This document shows, one piece after another, positions 13,201 to 28,200 of a stretch of DNA of 64,000 nt. Within the stretch, counting starts at the first letter, position 1. Every line of letters begins with the position of its first letter. The DNA is from Mytilisepta virgata (lineage: Eukaryota > Mollusca > Bivalvia > Mytilida > Mytilidae), in contig CM051521.1 of the NCBI GenBank assembly GCA_028015205.1, positions 93,472,513 through 93,536,512 of the forward strand. Direction: 5' to 3'. The notes under the pieces were generated by a model. The model saw only the letters and a program-made list of their open reading frames with translations, did not search any database and was not told the DNA's origin. A program made the position numbers and the translations under genes.

Positions 13201-16200
13201 TTTTAAATGTCCACCAATCAGAACATGTAAATGCTCATGACAGCCATTTTGTTTCACGGACCGGGAAGATTTACGCAAATTTCCTAAAGGACCTTCCATA
13301 GATGCTCCATACAAAAAATTTCATGATCACCATTTACTAAGGATACAATGTTTACTTTAAAAACCAAATATTGTAGAAATCTGAGCAAGTGTAAAAAATG
13401 GCGGGAAAATGGCAGCCATTTTAAAAATGGCCGTCCAAAACAAACTTTCATCATCACCATTCAACTCGGAATACCATGTTTACCTTGAAAGTAGCTTTCA
13501 TCTTCATTTTCTTTCTATAATTCAGGAAAAAATAGCAAAAAACAGCATTTTGACCCCTATGTTCTATTTTTAGTAAGGCGGACATGTTTTTCGACCAATC
13601 AAAAATCCAAGCATTAAATGTTTGCAGGATACCCTAAGGAACAATCTTACCACGTTTCATTTGATTTTGAATAGTAGTTTCAGAGAAGAAGATTTTTGAA
13701 ATAATAACATAAAAAAGCCAAAAATGTCAAAAAAGGGCAATAACTCTAACATCAGTTGACAGATTTTCACGAAAATCAGCACACAGGTAGCTCTTATCAT
13801 GCTGAACACTTTCAGCCTGCCAGAATTTGCCGTAACCTAATGATTTTTGAGATATACTCTCTCAAAAAAGAAACGCAACATACAGAAAATAGGAAATTTA
13901 CTTCATATATTATTTTCATAATTTATGATATAAATAATTTACACAGGAATGCAAAAATTGGCACACTTCTTGTTCATGAGTTCTTTTACCTTGGAATATC
14001 ACGGTTTGTCACATATTGTCAATAAATCACTCATAAATTGTCAATATCTGGTATGTCCACCATTTGCTTGTAACACAGCCCCGACTCTTCTTGGCATAGA
14101 TTGAATTAAACGCTGAGTTCGAACACGCGGTATCCTTTGCCACTCAAACTGAAGTGCCTGCTGTAATTGTTGCAGATTTTGCGGTGGTGGTTGTCGTTGG
14201 CGCACGCGCCGATCCACTTCATCCCACAAATGTTCAATTGGATTAAGATCGGGTGATCGTGACGGCCAACGGATCACATTGACATTCTGTTGTTCTAAAA
14301 AGTCTACTGTTACACGTGCTGTATGTGGTCGGGCATTGTCGTGCTGAAAAATTTCTCTCCGAATGTCAATTACGGGCAATAAATGAGGTCGTAAAATTTC
14401 GTCTCTATACCTAACAGCGTTCAGATTGCCTTGGATATGTATCAGCTGTGTGTTTCTGGCATAAGAAATAGCGGCCCACATCATAACACTGCCTCCGCCA
14501 AAATTGTCTCTCTCCACAACACAGTTTTGCGCAAAACGTTCGTTTCGGCGCCTATACACACGTATGCGACCATCTCGCTTTTCCAGTTGAAAACGTGACT
14601 CATCGCTGAACCATACTCTTCTCCAGTTCTGTAAATTCCATGCACGAACTGTAGTACACCATCTAACCCTCGCTCGGCGGTGTTGGCGTCTCAGTGTTGC
14701 TCCAAAGTAAGGTCTTCTTGCTCTCAATCCATGAGAACGTAACCGATTGCGTACTGTCTGTGCTGATATACGGCGCAACCCAGGGACGTTTACAGCTGTT
14801 TCTGTTGCAGCAATAGTCCTATTCCGCAGATGGAAAAGTCTGATGTAACGATCTTGCGCCCTGGTTGTAACACGCGGGCGCCCTGAACGTGGCCGATCTG
14901 TCGTAGTACCAAGCTGCAGGTAGCGTCCCCAAAGGCGTGAAATTGTGCTACGATGAACATTGTACGTTACAGCAACAGCATTCTGTGATTCTCCGGCCTC
15001 TAGTCGTCCGATAGCGATATTCCGGGTAGCAGCGTCTAACCTTGGCATAGCGTCACCTCATCAGAATTTTATTTTACGAATGCATTCATGAAAAGAAATA
15101 CCGGGTTTTTATACCGACTGACTGAGCTAAAAAATAACCCATGATTTGCACGTGAAAGTCGACCCAGTTTTTGGCAATGCGTAAATCGTAGGGTGTCCCA
15201 GATTGCGACCAAAGTCGTTTATGGGTGGATGAATTTAAATGATTGTACCTGGAAACTTTTTATGAAGGTGTAATTATGATCATGTGTACATATATTTTGA
15301 TATTTATTGGTTATTTGTCCGGAAAAATAATATTTCAAAAAGATAATCTGATGTTGCGTTTCTTTTTTGAGAGAGTATATTTGTGAAAAACTGTTGTTTG
15401 ACCCCTGTGTTCTATTTTTAGCAACAGCGGCCACGTTTTTCGACGAATCAAAAATCCCCACATCAGTTCTATGCAGAATACCATAAGAAACAATCTTATT
15501 AAGTTTCATTTGATTTTAAAAAGTAGTTTCAGAGAAGAAGATTTTTGAAATAATAACATTAAAAAAAGCCAAAAATGTCAAAAAAGGGCAATAACTCTAA
15601 CATCAGTTGACAGATTTTCACGAAAATCAGCACTACTGGTAGCTCTCATCATGCTGAACACTTTCAACCTGCCAGAATTTGCGGTAACCTAATGATTTTT
15701 GGAGATATTTGTGAAAAACTGTTGTTTGACCCCTATGTTCTATTTTTAGTAACAGCGGCCACGTTTTTTGAGGAATCAAAATCCCCAGATCAGTTCTATG
15801 CAGGGTACCATAAGGAACAATCTTACCAAGTTTCATTTGATTTTGAATAGTAGTTTCAGAGAAGAAGATTTTTGAAATAATAACATAAAAAAAGCCAAAA
15901 ATGTCACTTTCAACCTGCCAGAATTTGCCGTAACCTAATGATTTTTGAGATATTTGCGAAAAACTGTTGTTTGACCCCTATGTTCTATTTTTAGTAACAG
16001 CGGCCATGTTTTTCGACGAATCAAAAATCCCCACATCAGTTCTATGCAGGGTACCCCAAGGAACATTCATACCAAGTTTGGTTCTAATTAGTCAAGTAGT
16101 TTCTTAGGAGAAGAGTTTTGTATAATTGTTAACGACGACGACGACGGACGCCAAGTGATGGCAATAGCTCACATGGCCTTTGGCCAGGTGAGCTAAAAAG

Positions 16201-19200
16201 GGAGAAACTTAATCATGACTTAAGTCTCTATGTAGGAATATCAAACTCATAATGCTCAAAATTGAATTCTACATCCCAGTATCACATGCTCACTTCATTA
16301 AGAGAATACTATTTTTTGACATTCCTAATAATGTATTTAATTTCAAGCATTTCAATGTTTTCTTTGTTAGGTCTGTTGGAAATTAGATGTTTTCCCAAGA
16401 AAACATATTAGTGCTAGCTAAAATTTAAAATTTTCAACATTACTAGCGAGTTCATATAGTTTATATCAACAACAAAAAAATATCTGAATTACAATGTTGC
16501 TCTGTTGTTTAAAGAGTTTCAATACCGTGATTTACGAATAGTTTGTATTTTTATACTGTATGTGGGTAATAAGGAATCCATTTTAAAAAAAATACTGTTA
16601 AAACAATTTTGAAATCTGCTTTATTGTTTTGAATTTCCATATATTTGGCGGTAGGTATTATTGAGACAAAATATGGCTAAATATGCATGTATAGTGCATC
16701 AATATTTGTGCCCCGTGGATCTTAAAGTGAGGTGTTTATTAAAGCTTGTTATGTTCATCAGTTTGTAACAGTGAACTTGCTTTGTTCTGTTCTTTCCAGT
16801 TGTAGTAGCGCGGGGAATAGATAACACTGCTGCTATAAGTTATAATTCTAGGAGTTCCTTGACAAAGAATGTATGTCAACTATTTTCCTAATAAAGGATG
16901 CTTCCATTTAAAAAAAAAACTGAATCCTCTTCTTTCGAAATAACCCCCTCGTCTCAAACAAAAATGCTTATAATGATAGCTTGTGAGTCATCCTTTGACG
17001 ATCTTAGCATTGAAATCAATATTATCCCTGAAATTCTTTCTACAAGAAGCATAATGACAAGAAAATTGTAGAAATGGATTACATAACAATGCAGACAAAG
17101 TGTAAGGAAGCTAATAACTTACTGGTTTAATACCATTATCGTATATCTTCTGATAAATCATTGTAATCTAGATCTTCTTATTTTACCTTAAATGTAGCTA
17201 AAAAGTCATCAATGTCTTCGTCTGTAGGCACTGCATCCAATGGGAAACATAATCTTTTAAATCTGAAAACAATCATATAATGTGATTATATGAGAACTTG
17301 TCACTTCTTAAAGGCAAGGTTGTAAAACGTAATATTCTTACACAAAAATGCTGCACTGATTTTTTGGTTTCACAGTAAATTAATCTCAAATGAATATAAA
17401 ATCACGACTTAGTATACACAGACTTCTGTTTAGAATTCTGCAATGAGTTCTAGTAACTTTTAGCATTAAATTTACTTTCTCTTGGTTAAATACTGATGTT
17501 TGCTTATGTCATGTGAAAAAGATTTCTGAAGTTTTAAACATCAGCTAATGGATCATTATAAATGCATCCAAATATAAAGAAATTCCTATTTATTGTCAGT
17601 TAAAATGTCAAGCCAAATGACAAACTTGTATATTCAGTGTTCTTGCCTTACATTGTAATGTTTGATCTTGTGAAATTTGTTTCTTTTCATTTTGTACGGA
17701 TATTATGTATGATAGATTGATCTACACTGACCTCACACTGTGAGAACAAAGCATATGTCTAGAATACACTTCCTCTGATACAAGTAGGTTGTCTTCATAC
17801 TGAACCTGAAGTTCTTTTAGGTCAAGCTGCGGATTTTCTGCATCCCCATAGAAAAAGAACTTATTTTTATCATTGAGGATAGCTAAATCTATCACCTGAA
17901 ACACAATCATTGAACATTATTTCACAAGTTATCAGCAATGGAATGCCGTATTTATATTCACTTAACATTCAAGATATCTCATATCCTTTATAAAATACAA
18001 CTATCTAGATCTTCTACGGGTTATACGATATCTCGTTAAGTTTACTGAAGTTTATAAGCTACATGTATCTTATAAAATATCTTATTAACTATAAATTAGT
18101 TCAGCTATCTTATAAAGTTATAAAGTTTATAAGATATCTTATAAAAATAGAAGATATCATACGAAGTATACGAGATATATAAACGCTGATAGTCGGATAT
18201 ACATACTCAATGCCGAAAACAACAGACATGTAGCTATAGCTTTACGTTTGATAATTTTGATTTTTGATATGCTCTAAAGGATTTCTGGTTATGCATGAGG
18301 AATATTCCATTAATAGAAATGTGTTTGACTGTTTACGTGAAAATATATGTTTAGTTATATACAGCGAAAAAAGTACAAATATTATGTAATCAACAATGAT
18401 ATCGAAAGAGAAACCTTCAGAAGAGAATTCCAAAGACTTTTATAAGAAAATTACACGGTAACTGTATTTTATCAATTCTTTAAAATTCTAAAATAATAAG
18501 ATCAATGTAACAGAAATTTGGTAGTTATCGGTTGATTATTTTTACCTATAACTATTAACCGTACCTCTTTTCGGACCCTTGCTTCTGCTTCGTCTGCTTC
18601 CTGTGGACTTCTTCCCAACAAAACTGGTTCTCCCAAACAATCTTTGTCTCGAATGGTATAGGGTAACATGTCGGATCCATTGTCTATAAATAACACGGGT
18701 TCTTCTCTAAGGTTAAACAGTAATATCTCCTAAAATTAGTATTTGAAAATATCGATATTTAGCATAGGAAGTAGCTAGTACTCCATTAATTGTTTCGTTA
18801 TCTTGCGTTTAGTGTCTGCTCAAAGCTTTACAGTGACGATATAAATATACAATACATAGCCATTGGCGGGAAGTATAACATTTATTTGGGCTAGTTTTTG
18901 AAACATGAGAAATGGGAGCTTTAGGGAGCCTTTTCCCCCCTGCTTCGGAGCGAGCCCAAATTGTTTTTTATTTTCCGACAATGACATCCTGCAATCTTTT
19001 AGATGCGTACAATATCTTAAAATTCCGTTATTCTTCTTTTTCTCAGTCTCCATTTAACAGGACATATGGCACCCCAGGTGTGTATATCTTAAACAGAATA
19101 AGCATGTGGATGTATTTATGGGGGTGCCAAATGGGACTCTCGCCTAATAATCAATAAAAAAATAAATTAATAAATAAATTAATAAATAAATTAATAAAAT

Positions 19201-22200
19201 AAAATAAAAATAATATTTTCTTTCTTAACATTATAAAAGTATTAAATTCTTTTTAGTTATACTGGTGATGGTGCCAGGTGTAGAAATTTACAAGTGAATA
19301 TATTCATAAGAATACATAAAAAGTATAAAAGTCATGACCAGCTAAGCTAAGACACCAACTAGATACCAAGTGTGGACATATAAGTTAGGTCTGAACTATT
19401 TGGGTCTTTTTCAAGCTGTTGATATGCTGGCTAACCGAAACATTGGGACATCCACTTTGTATTGTTGTTCATATTCATTTTGATAGTAATATTTACTTTT
19501 CCTTAATTCTTCTGCAGCCCATTTCACAAGATAATATTCTCATTATATTTTGTTGGAATAGTTTTACTAGCCACGCTAACTGTTTTGTTACTTTCTATTT
19601 TATATTGTATATTTATTAAGTATGGCTTACAGTAAATCCTTCATTCGAAAGACTGTCAAGAACTGTAGAAAGTCCGCGTTCTGTAGGTTGACCAGAAGCC
19701 CATACGGACAAGCCCGGGCATGGTTTTCTGAAATTAGGTGCTCTGTACAATTCATATGTTCTGTCCGATTTCTGTGGAACATCTTTTACTATAAAATATT
19801 TCCCCTAAAATGAAAGAAATAAAAAAAAATATATTTTAACGTAAAGATTATTCTGGGTATAAAATAAATTGTTCAAAACAAATTCTGATCAGCAACTTTT
19901 TGGTTTGTTTTTGTTTTGATATATACATGTATAAAGTAACAACACTCATTCTAGTTTATCATTGTCAAAGAAGAAAAAATGTTAACATGAGTTGCAATCC
20001 AGCATGTATTGGGTTGATAATAAACACTGATAAAAAAACATTATTAATTAACGTTCTCACTACCTGGTACGTATGAAAGACACTTAGAGGAAAACAAAAC
20101 CATCATATCATTCCGCAGTTTTGAAAACGTATCTTTGTTATTAAACATTTGCCTTCAAAAATCTGCAATTATGCCCTCGTATGTCAGTACCTGTATCCAA
20201 TATCCATACTCTAAACATAAGAGCACATTCCAGCAATTTTGATGAGTAATCCAATAAAAGATGAATATATGACTGCTCACTGACAGATTTTACAAAAGTT
20301 ATGACATTTTGAATATGAACCTACTAATAAACGAAAAGGTACTGTTTACAAGGACATGCGTGTGTGTGTGTGCATGGGTATAATACAGACTTACTCTCTG
20401 CCTCACTGTGATAATTCCATTAAGAGAGGGTATTATTGTATCAATTATATCATCAAGTATACATTATTACAAATAAACTATTCAGAGAAATTTCAGTATC
20501 ATTTCTATAGCTATCGACCAGTTACAGTGCTAAATAATATTTGTCTTTGACTATCGTTTATCTTGCAAAATACCCATTTCACAAATTTTATTACTCATAA
20601 AACCCCTTTTAACTTTATCATTATTACCTTGTGAGATATATAGCTAATTGGGTAATGTACTGGATATTGCACCTAATTGGTTTTACTTTGCTAAACATCA
20701 GAACATTTTAAACGAAAAATAAAGAAAAAAAAAACATCAAATTTTCGCTCATGACAACAATAATTTTTTTAATTTGTTTGCCCTTATTACATACATAAAA
20801 GTAAAATATAAAATACAATATTCACAAACCTGACCATCCAAATTTATATCAGCAATTATGCTTTTCGAATTACATTTGTACATGGCAAACGTAAAGCAAC
20901 ATTTAGAAAATCTATGTCCTATCATGGTTGCTTCATGACAATTGTAGATTCTTTTTACAGGTAGATGTTAAATAGAAGACAACAAGCATCATCCATATGA
21001 AAGTTAACAAGTCTATACAATGACGGATATCTTAGATTTTGAAATATTTTGGACCACTTATTAGACAGAATATTTTACATCGTTAATTAAAATCAGGACA
21101 ATTCAAAATTATAGACAACTAGGTACGTGAAGCACTTGGGGAACTTTAAACAACAACAGAGGTACAATGTATGTCCAAACAGTGGGGAAAAATAATTCAA
21201 AATCTACATTGTACAACATTTCTTGCTTACAAGGCATATTTCTGGCTGAATTTTCATAAAACATACTCGTAACAATAACAAAACTTTGGGAAACCCAAAG
21301 AATAACAAAAATAACCAGAGCTAACAAGTGGGCACATTGTAAACATAACTGGGATATAATTTAGGGCCATTTTTAATTATTATGGCACCCTTTTTAGCTC
21401 TCGATGTACTTTGTAGCCGAAACTTCTACTTAACTGTTGTTTCATTTTGTTATTCCTGTTTACTTTTTATTTATTTTTTTTCCTACAACACATTCGACAG
21501 CCACAACAGAATTAGATACTGACAGGGTATTTAAAATCAATAATAAGACCAACTTAAGGGAGTTGGGAGTAATGTGAAAAACCGTCAAAAGAAGAATACT
21601 AAGCACTAAGATACAAGTCCAAATTCTTAGGAAACCGCGAATTATTCATCAACACAAGAACTAGCACTACATCGAAATAACAAGTTACAAAACAAGACAA
21701 AACAACAACAAAAAAAAAAAATAAATAAATAAAAAAAAAAAAACAACTAAAAGGCTATCGAAATAAAATGCCACATAAACCGGGGTAAATATCAGTGTAC
21801 TCGGAATGATAGGCACTTTTTGTCACGTTATCAAAGTGCTAAAATACCAATCAAGTATTGACAGCATCATTTCACTCAAGTGACCAAAAATTACTCTCAT
21901 AAACTTTATCTCAAGATATTTTGCACTCAGACTTTTTAAAGTTAATAAGAAGCGGATGTCCGTTAGAACCTTTAAAATGTGAACTTAATGTCTTATTTGG
22001 AAGTGATAATGCAAGTCCTTATACAAATGCAATTATTAGATTACGTAAGGCAACACCATCTACTCGATAATTACCAGTTTTACACTCACAGTTTAGCTTT
22101 ATATTGCACAATGTACAATATCGAGGATTCCAATAACAGATAAATTTCTCACGACGGCTGTAGTAAATGGATTCACATTTTAAAACTAATACATTAAAAG

Positions 22201-25200
22201 ACTGTGACATATTGTTTAAAATCTTGCAAATGTTATATTAAAATTTATGCATGTAGCTCTGCTCTTACAATGTGTTTGGGTTTACATTTTTAAAATAATT
22301 TCAGAATCTCAACAACATTTTGAGTTAACAATTAGGCTTTAAGTGTTTTACTGGCGAGTCTTAATTTGACAAAATAAGCATCAAAACTTGTCACAAAATG
22401 TGCAGTAATAACTATACATTTAGAACAGTCTAACCTATGATACCTTAGCAACACACAACATTTCTCTACATGTCTAATAAAAAGTAAATTTATACTGAAA
22501 TACAATCCATTAACTTCGTTAATAGTTATCTACTAATATTCTGTACTTAAATATAAAATGTAAACATAATTAGGATCAAACAATCACTAATTTTGTTCTT
22601 TGAATTGACAAAATCAATACATAAATGACAAGATAGAACTGATTATATACCTGTGTTGTCAGAAGGAGCCAACAACATTCTGAATTAGATATATCGACCA
22701 TGAATCCTTTGAGTAGATTGTAAAATTTTTATTTTTATGAGAGTTGAGAGAGGGCCGGGTGGGATAAGAAAGTGACCTTAGATCTGGATTTTTAGTGGGC
22801 TTTATCGCCCAACTATTTTTTTCAAGACATACTACTGTTTAATACCAAGTAATGTTCAACCATGCCGTTTTCCACTAAATTTTCGAAACTGCCTTTTTCA
22901 AATTCCTCCCTTCTCCCTTTAAAATTCAGTAGTTGTTCACTTAAATACAGTAAGAGACTAGCAAAGAATCAGTTAGGTAATTAACTTATTTTCCATGTAG
23001 TCATTTTAAGTATATCGAGTGATGAAGAAGCATGTTTCCTAAAAGTTTGAATTGTCAAATTAAAAATTTTGATAAAACATAAATTTTAAAATTCTATTAA
23101 ACCCTCACGATATACATGTAACAAAACATGTATTTACAATTGCACTCACCATGGTAAATTAACAATTAAACAATTTTGAGCAAAAGTCATCTGGCATTAT
23201 AACGTTAAACCATTGATCTAATAATGGAAATGTTGTTTTCTTTTGTTCTTCATTTATTTGTATAGTAACGAAATAGCCTTAGAATGTTAAAGATTATTTA
23301 GCAGACAACAAAGTTTGCAATTTTAAATGGTGAGCAAATTCGCACACAATACTTTTTTGACTACACAGATGTAATATTTCTATCAGGTATACCATTGATT
23401 TGATTTACATTTTGTACAGTATACATGTATGTTTATTATCTATGATCTATTTACGTACATGACATAACGAACACAAATAGCACTTTGTCGATAAAAATGC
23501 TATTTATGCTTGTATAACTGACAGGTGTTTTTGTTTACGGTTTCTGGCCCGACGTATTACCGTCATTGACCGTCAACACTGGTCATTTAACAGAACTGAT
23601 AATTTACCATGAATAGTCTTAAGCAAATACAATAACTCGACTAAATTGATATAAATGACAGAAAATGACACACGGATAGTCCAGAATTTGTTTAGTGATA
23701 AGAATTCTATTTTGGAAAAAAAAATTCCTATATCATCAATCGCAAATTATATCTGCAATATCTAAAGAACACTATGAAGGCGTGTTGGAAACTTATTGCA
23801 ACCTTGAAGATGCACATTGAACTACGGAAAAAAGAATGATTATGTCTTAAGATGTAGATTATAAATTGCGAAAGAACCATTTAATTTTTATGGAATGGCA
23901 CAGGGGTTAAAAATATGATCTTACACCCCATAATTTAGACTACCTACAAATAAACTATTATTGTCATTTTAATCTAAAAGTGACTAAGGCAAAATATGAA
24001 TTACACAGCCATGTATATGAAATACAACACTGTGACTTCAATCGTAATCAACGTGGTTAATAAATAAATATATATATATAATCTACTACTCTAAAGACTC
24101 TGAGGAAAATGTAGAGAGCAATACTAGTATGTGGAAGAGATTTGGTTTGAAAAAAATAATCCAAAGATACTAATATTAGATATAGTAAATTTGTACTATG
24201 CTGTATACGACGCATTTCAAGGAGTTACCTCTCATCAGAAGCATTAAAACCGGAACATTTGGAAGACCAATAACCAGACATATTTTAAAACAAGAAGTTC
24301 TCATAACCAAAAAATACCGAAATAGGAAGCCAGATTTCAGCTAAGGATATCTACCATGTGCAATACAAGGAATGAATCCTTAGTATTTTTTTTATTTTTG
24401 AATTCTGCTAAATACTGTAATTTCTATAACAAATCAATGAATAATCATGTCAGACAAGTCTGACGATTGGGTTGGCGAATACCCTCGGGGACCTAGGTTC
24501 CACCATGCAGAGGCATCGTCCCAGTCATTTTTCCAGTAGTTTCAAAATAACAATCCAAAGATATTAATATTAGATATAGTAAATCTATACTATGCTGTAT
24601 ACGACGCATTTCAAGGAGTTACCTCTCATCAGCAGCATTAAAACCGAAACATTTGGAAGACCAAAAACCAAACTTATTCAGAACAAGAAGTACTCATAAC
24701 CAACAATACCGAGATAGGAAGCCAAATTTCAGCTAAGGAGATCTACCATGTGCAATACAAGGAATGAACCTTTAGTAATTCTTTTATTTTTGAATTTTGG
24801 TAAATACGGATAATGTCTATAATAAATCAATGATTAATCATGTCAGACAAGTCTGACGACTGGGTTGGCGAATACCCTCGGGGGACCTAGGTTCCACCAT
24901 GCAGAGGAATCGTCCCAGGAGTTTCAAAATAACAATCCAAAGATACTAATATTAGATATAGTAAATCTATACTATTCTGTATTCGACGCATTTCAAGGCG
25001 TTACCCCTCATCAGCAGCATTAAAACCGAAACATTTGAAAATCACACGAACAGATGGTTTATTAAAATAGGGCAATACTATCTTGGCACTGATATCAAGT
25101 ATTTCAATGTATTTTATAATTTAAATGATTCCTACATTAATTAAATTTCTAGCTGATATGTTATGGTCGATACATTCTACCAATGATTGGTGCTTACTGA

Positions 25201-28200
25201 AGGACCGGTTTAACAAAGCTGTCATATAGTAATTAAATACAGCTATCATTGTACCACGGAAGATCGTGACCCGCTAATTGCATCAACCAAACTATGCGTT
25301 AATGTGAATCAATACGTTTAATTTTGTGGTAAATCGCCTTAATAAAAAGTTTACGCTTAATAAAAAATACTATGAAGCTTTTAAATTATTTGCAGTCCAT
25401 GCATTTGCTATGGATTTTTTTCAGGGTCTTTTTATGTTTACAAATTTTTATCTAGCAACTAGACAAATGAAGAGTGTCGAATATTGTTTTCGATATTCGT
25501 CTGGTGAGCGAATATAATGTCCTAATACTCTTGTGTTCGCTTGCAATGAAAACATATGTGCATTGCGATCTGGTTCACAGTGTTTATGACGTCATGTTAT
25601 CTCTAGATGACGCGCCAAAAATTATCCTTCTAAAATAGGCTAGAAATGTGCTATTTTCATGACTTTTATCGATAACAGAAAAATCTATAATTGTAGGTTA
25701 AAAACAATATACATATATGTACATTGTCGGAAAATATACAGTTTATTTGAACTCGCCGCGAAACAGGTGTTTCGGTCAACCTCGCATTTCTACCTGTTTC
25801 CAAGGCTCGCACAAATAAATTATAGAATAGAGAATGAAAACGGGGAATGTGTCAAAGTTATAACAGCCCGACCAAAGAGGAGAAAACAGCTCAAGGCTAC
25901 GAATGGGTCTTCAACGCTCCTATTCATGGTTGCCACTGGACGTTTAACAATAACTCATCCATCATCCATCCAATAACAGAATTAATGCCTAACTGAGAAA
26001 ATATTTTCCTTTTCATTAGCGTCAGTAAATATCGAATTTCTCCAACGAAGAGCCTTGAGACTGTCAACGCCAGCCAATGAAAATTGAAATTAAATCATGT
26101 TGCATCAGAATAAACAAATAACAGTTAATCCGTCAACAGGGGATGGGAAATTCATAAGCGTAGTCTTTTATTTGCGACACGTAGCACAAAATATAGTAAC
26201 TGCAGTTGAGCTGGCTTGTTAACGTCTCATCAAAACATATGACGCCTTACCATTTCATTGAGAACAGATCATGAGAAATGGACATTGCTCTGCTTAATTT
26301 ATGACATCTAATTAAATCTTGGTTTAGAGGTATCAAACCTTAAATACGATGGCTCATTAGTTCCGGACACGTCTTTCCAACTTATCAAATGTAGAATTGA
26401 TGGGAAAATAAAGCCAATGAAATGACATATTTTATACAAAAGCATTTGAATTTTGAAGATATATTCAAAAGCATGACGTTTGTTTACATAAAGTTATTAC
26501 ATGTAATCCTAATAAGGCACATGATCACTACAAAACGTATTAAACATTGTTATAAAAATAAATAAAAACCTCTTAACAAACAATACCAAGACCTACAAAA
26601 TCCTTTATTATACTTTATGTAAAAATGCAAGCTTTTTATCGGTCAAATTGCGGGTAATTTTCTTATCTAACACATTCCTTAACATGCAAAATTTTTATTA
26701 ATGTTACCCTCTCGTGCTTTGTGTAAAAATGAGTTTCCCCATGTACTAGACTGCAGACACATTATAAAACACATCAATTAAAAACAAAACAATTAAAACA
26801 TCTGTGTCTATTTTAGAATAGATGCATTTTCACACACGTGCAATCATGGATATACTAGTTTAGATAAAGTACATGAACCAAACACTGTCAACATGCAGTT
26901 CTGAAATATATATATATAAAAAACAACAAAAAAACCATTTAGTGATAATAAATTGAAAAAAAAACCTTTGTCAGCCTCGGCTTCGTCTCGGTTGACAATG
27001 TTTGCTCGTGGTAACAATTTGCTTTATCAGCTTGTCAGTCATATGATATTTATATAATAACACATTATTGGCACGAAACAATAACTACGACAGAGGACTA
27101 TCTTAGACTATCTGGAATACAGGAATGGCCATAAAATTACGTTTTTGTAATTCCTGTTTAATACAAGTTTCCCTCAAATCAATAATATCCATTTAGTTTT
27201 TGACACGGGTCAGTAAAATAATGCAGAAATAATGTGATCGTCAGTAATTTATGACCCGACCATTTTATTAATCTTACTGTGTGTCTTTCCCGCAAAAACA
27301 GTTTGTATAATATTCAGTTGGTAATCATCTAAAACAGACTTATTCCTGATATAGATCGGAACTTATTTTGAAATTACGTCATTTTATTGAACTTATAGAC
27401 ACCGTAAAGTTTATGGCCACTATGATATGTATGAAGTAAAGTCAAGAAATACCAAAGGGATATTCGAAGGAGAGAAAAATCGTAACAACTGACAAACTCC
27501 GGAGAACAACGAAGACAAGACCAAAACAATACATGCACTACAATTAAAAACTAAAAACGTATGAACAACATGTACCCCACCAAAAACCGGGTGTAGACTC
27601 AGGCGCTCCGAAATAGTAAGCAGCCTCTGCTTCCTGCAGGACACCCGCCATGCTGCCCATGTCAAATCCGGTATGCGAAAGGGATAATATCAATGGAACA
27701 GGTCCATTTTCATTTGGGAAACGGTTTTCTCATACCTGTCAACCAAGTCATGATGACGCCCATAAAACTTTAATAAGGATGACTTCAGCTTAGGAGTAAC
27801 GTACCCCTGTCTGAGCAACTTTTCCGTCAGGAGCCGGGCTCTGTCCATAAAGTCAATGTATATGTCACAAGCTCTGGAATAACGTATGAGTTGTGAAATA
27901 TATACCCCATGCGCCGGCGCTTCTGGAATATTGCCGATCAAAAATGGAAAGTTGACGATTGGAAAGTCAAAGTCATCCCGTTTGTCGTAAAGTTTTGTAT
28001 TCAACCTTCCTCTGTTGTCAATTTCGAGGTGAAGGTCAACATAAGATGCAGCGAAAAGACAAATATGTACATTTGTATATACATGTAGTGGGCGTTCATG
28101 TTCGTATTTTCTTCATCTTGAATACTTAACCAAACAATAGAACTTAAATTCTTATACTTATGAGTACTTAAAAGTTTTTAAAAGGGAGATATCATCTGAT

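Larger units (their letters stand above)
12426..16199 (+). mobile_element. Composite tandem-repeat element, split by a Tc1 transposon
   Basis: Starts AAACAAGAGGCTCAGTGGGC, a perfect hairpin with the following GAGCCT, then TGTATCGCTCACCTGGCA; ends GGCCAGGTGAGCTAAAA at 16182-16198. The left half holds about six units of 151-156 bp keyed by CATACCAAAAATCAG (12534, 12685, 12841, 12997, 13152, 13309). The right half holds larger units keyed by GACCCCTATGTTCTATTTTTAG and GATATTTGTGAAAAACTG (near 13551, 15396, 15727, 15973). The Tc1 element occupies 13855-15377; without it the host element is about 2.25 kb. It shares both ends with the three other family members here but has different internal units. 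Confidence 0.75.

Noticed and set aside
24155..25040. Possible CRISPR-like or bacterial repeat array
   Set aside because: Units are about 378 bp with no short repeat/unique spacer pattern, and the context is an animal intron.
25659..25976. 105-residue plus-strand frame
   Set aside because: The second half is an interspersed repeat that I recognise as common in mussels; the first half is low-complexity.
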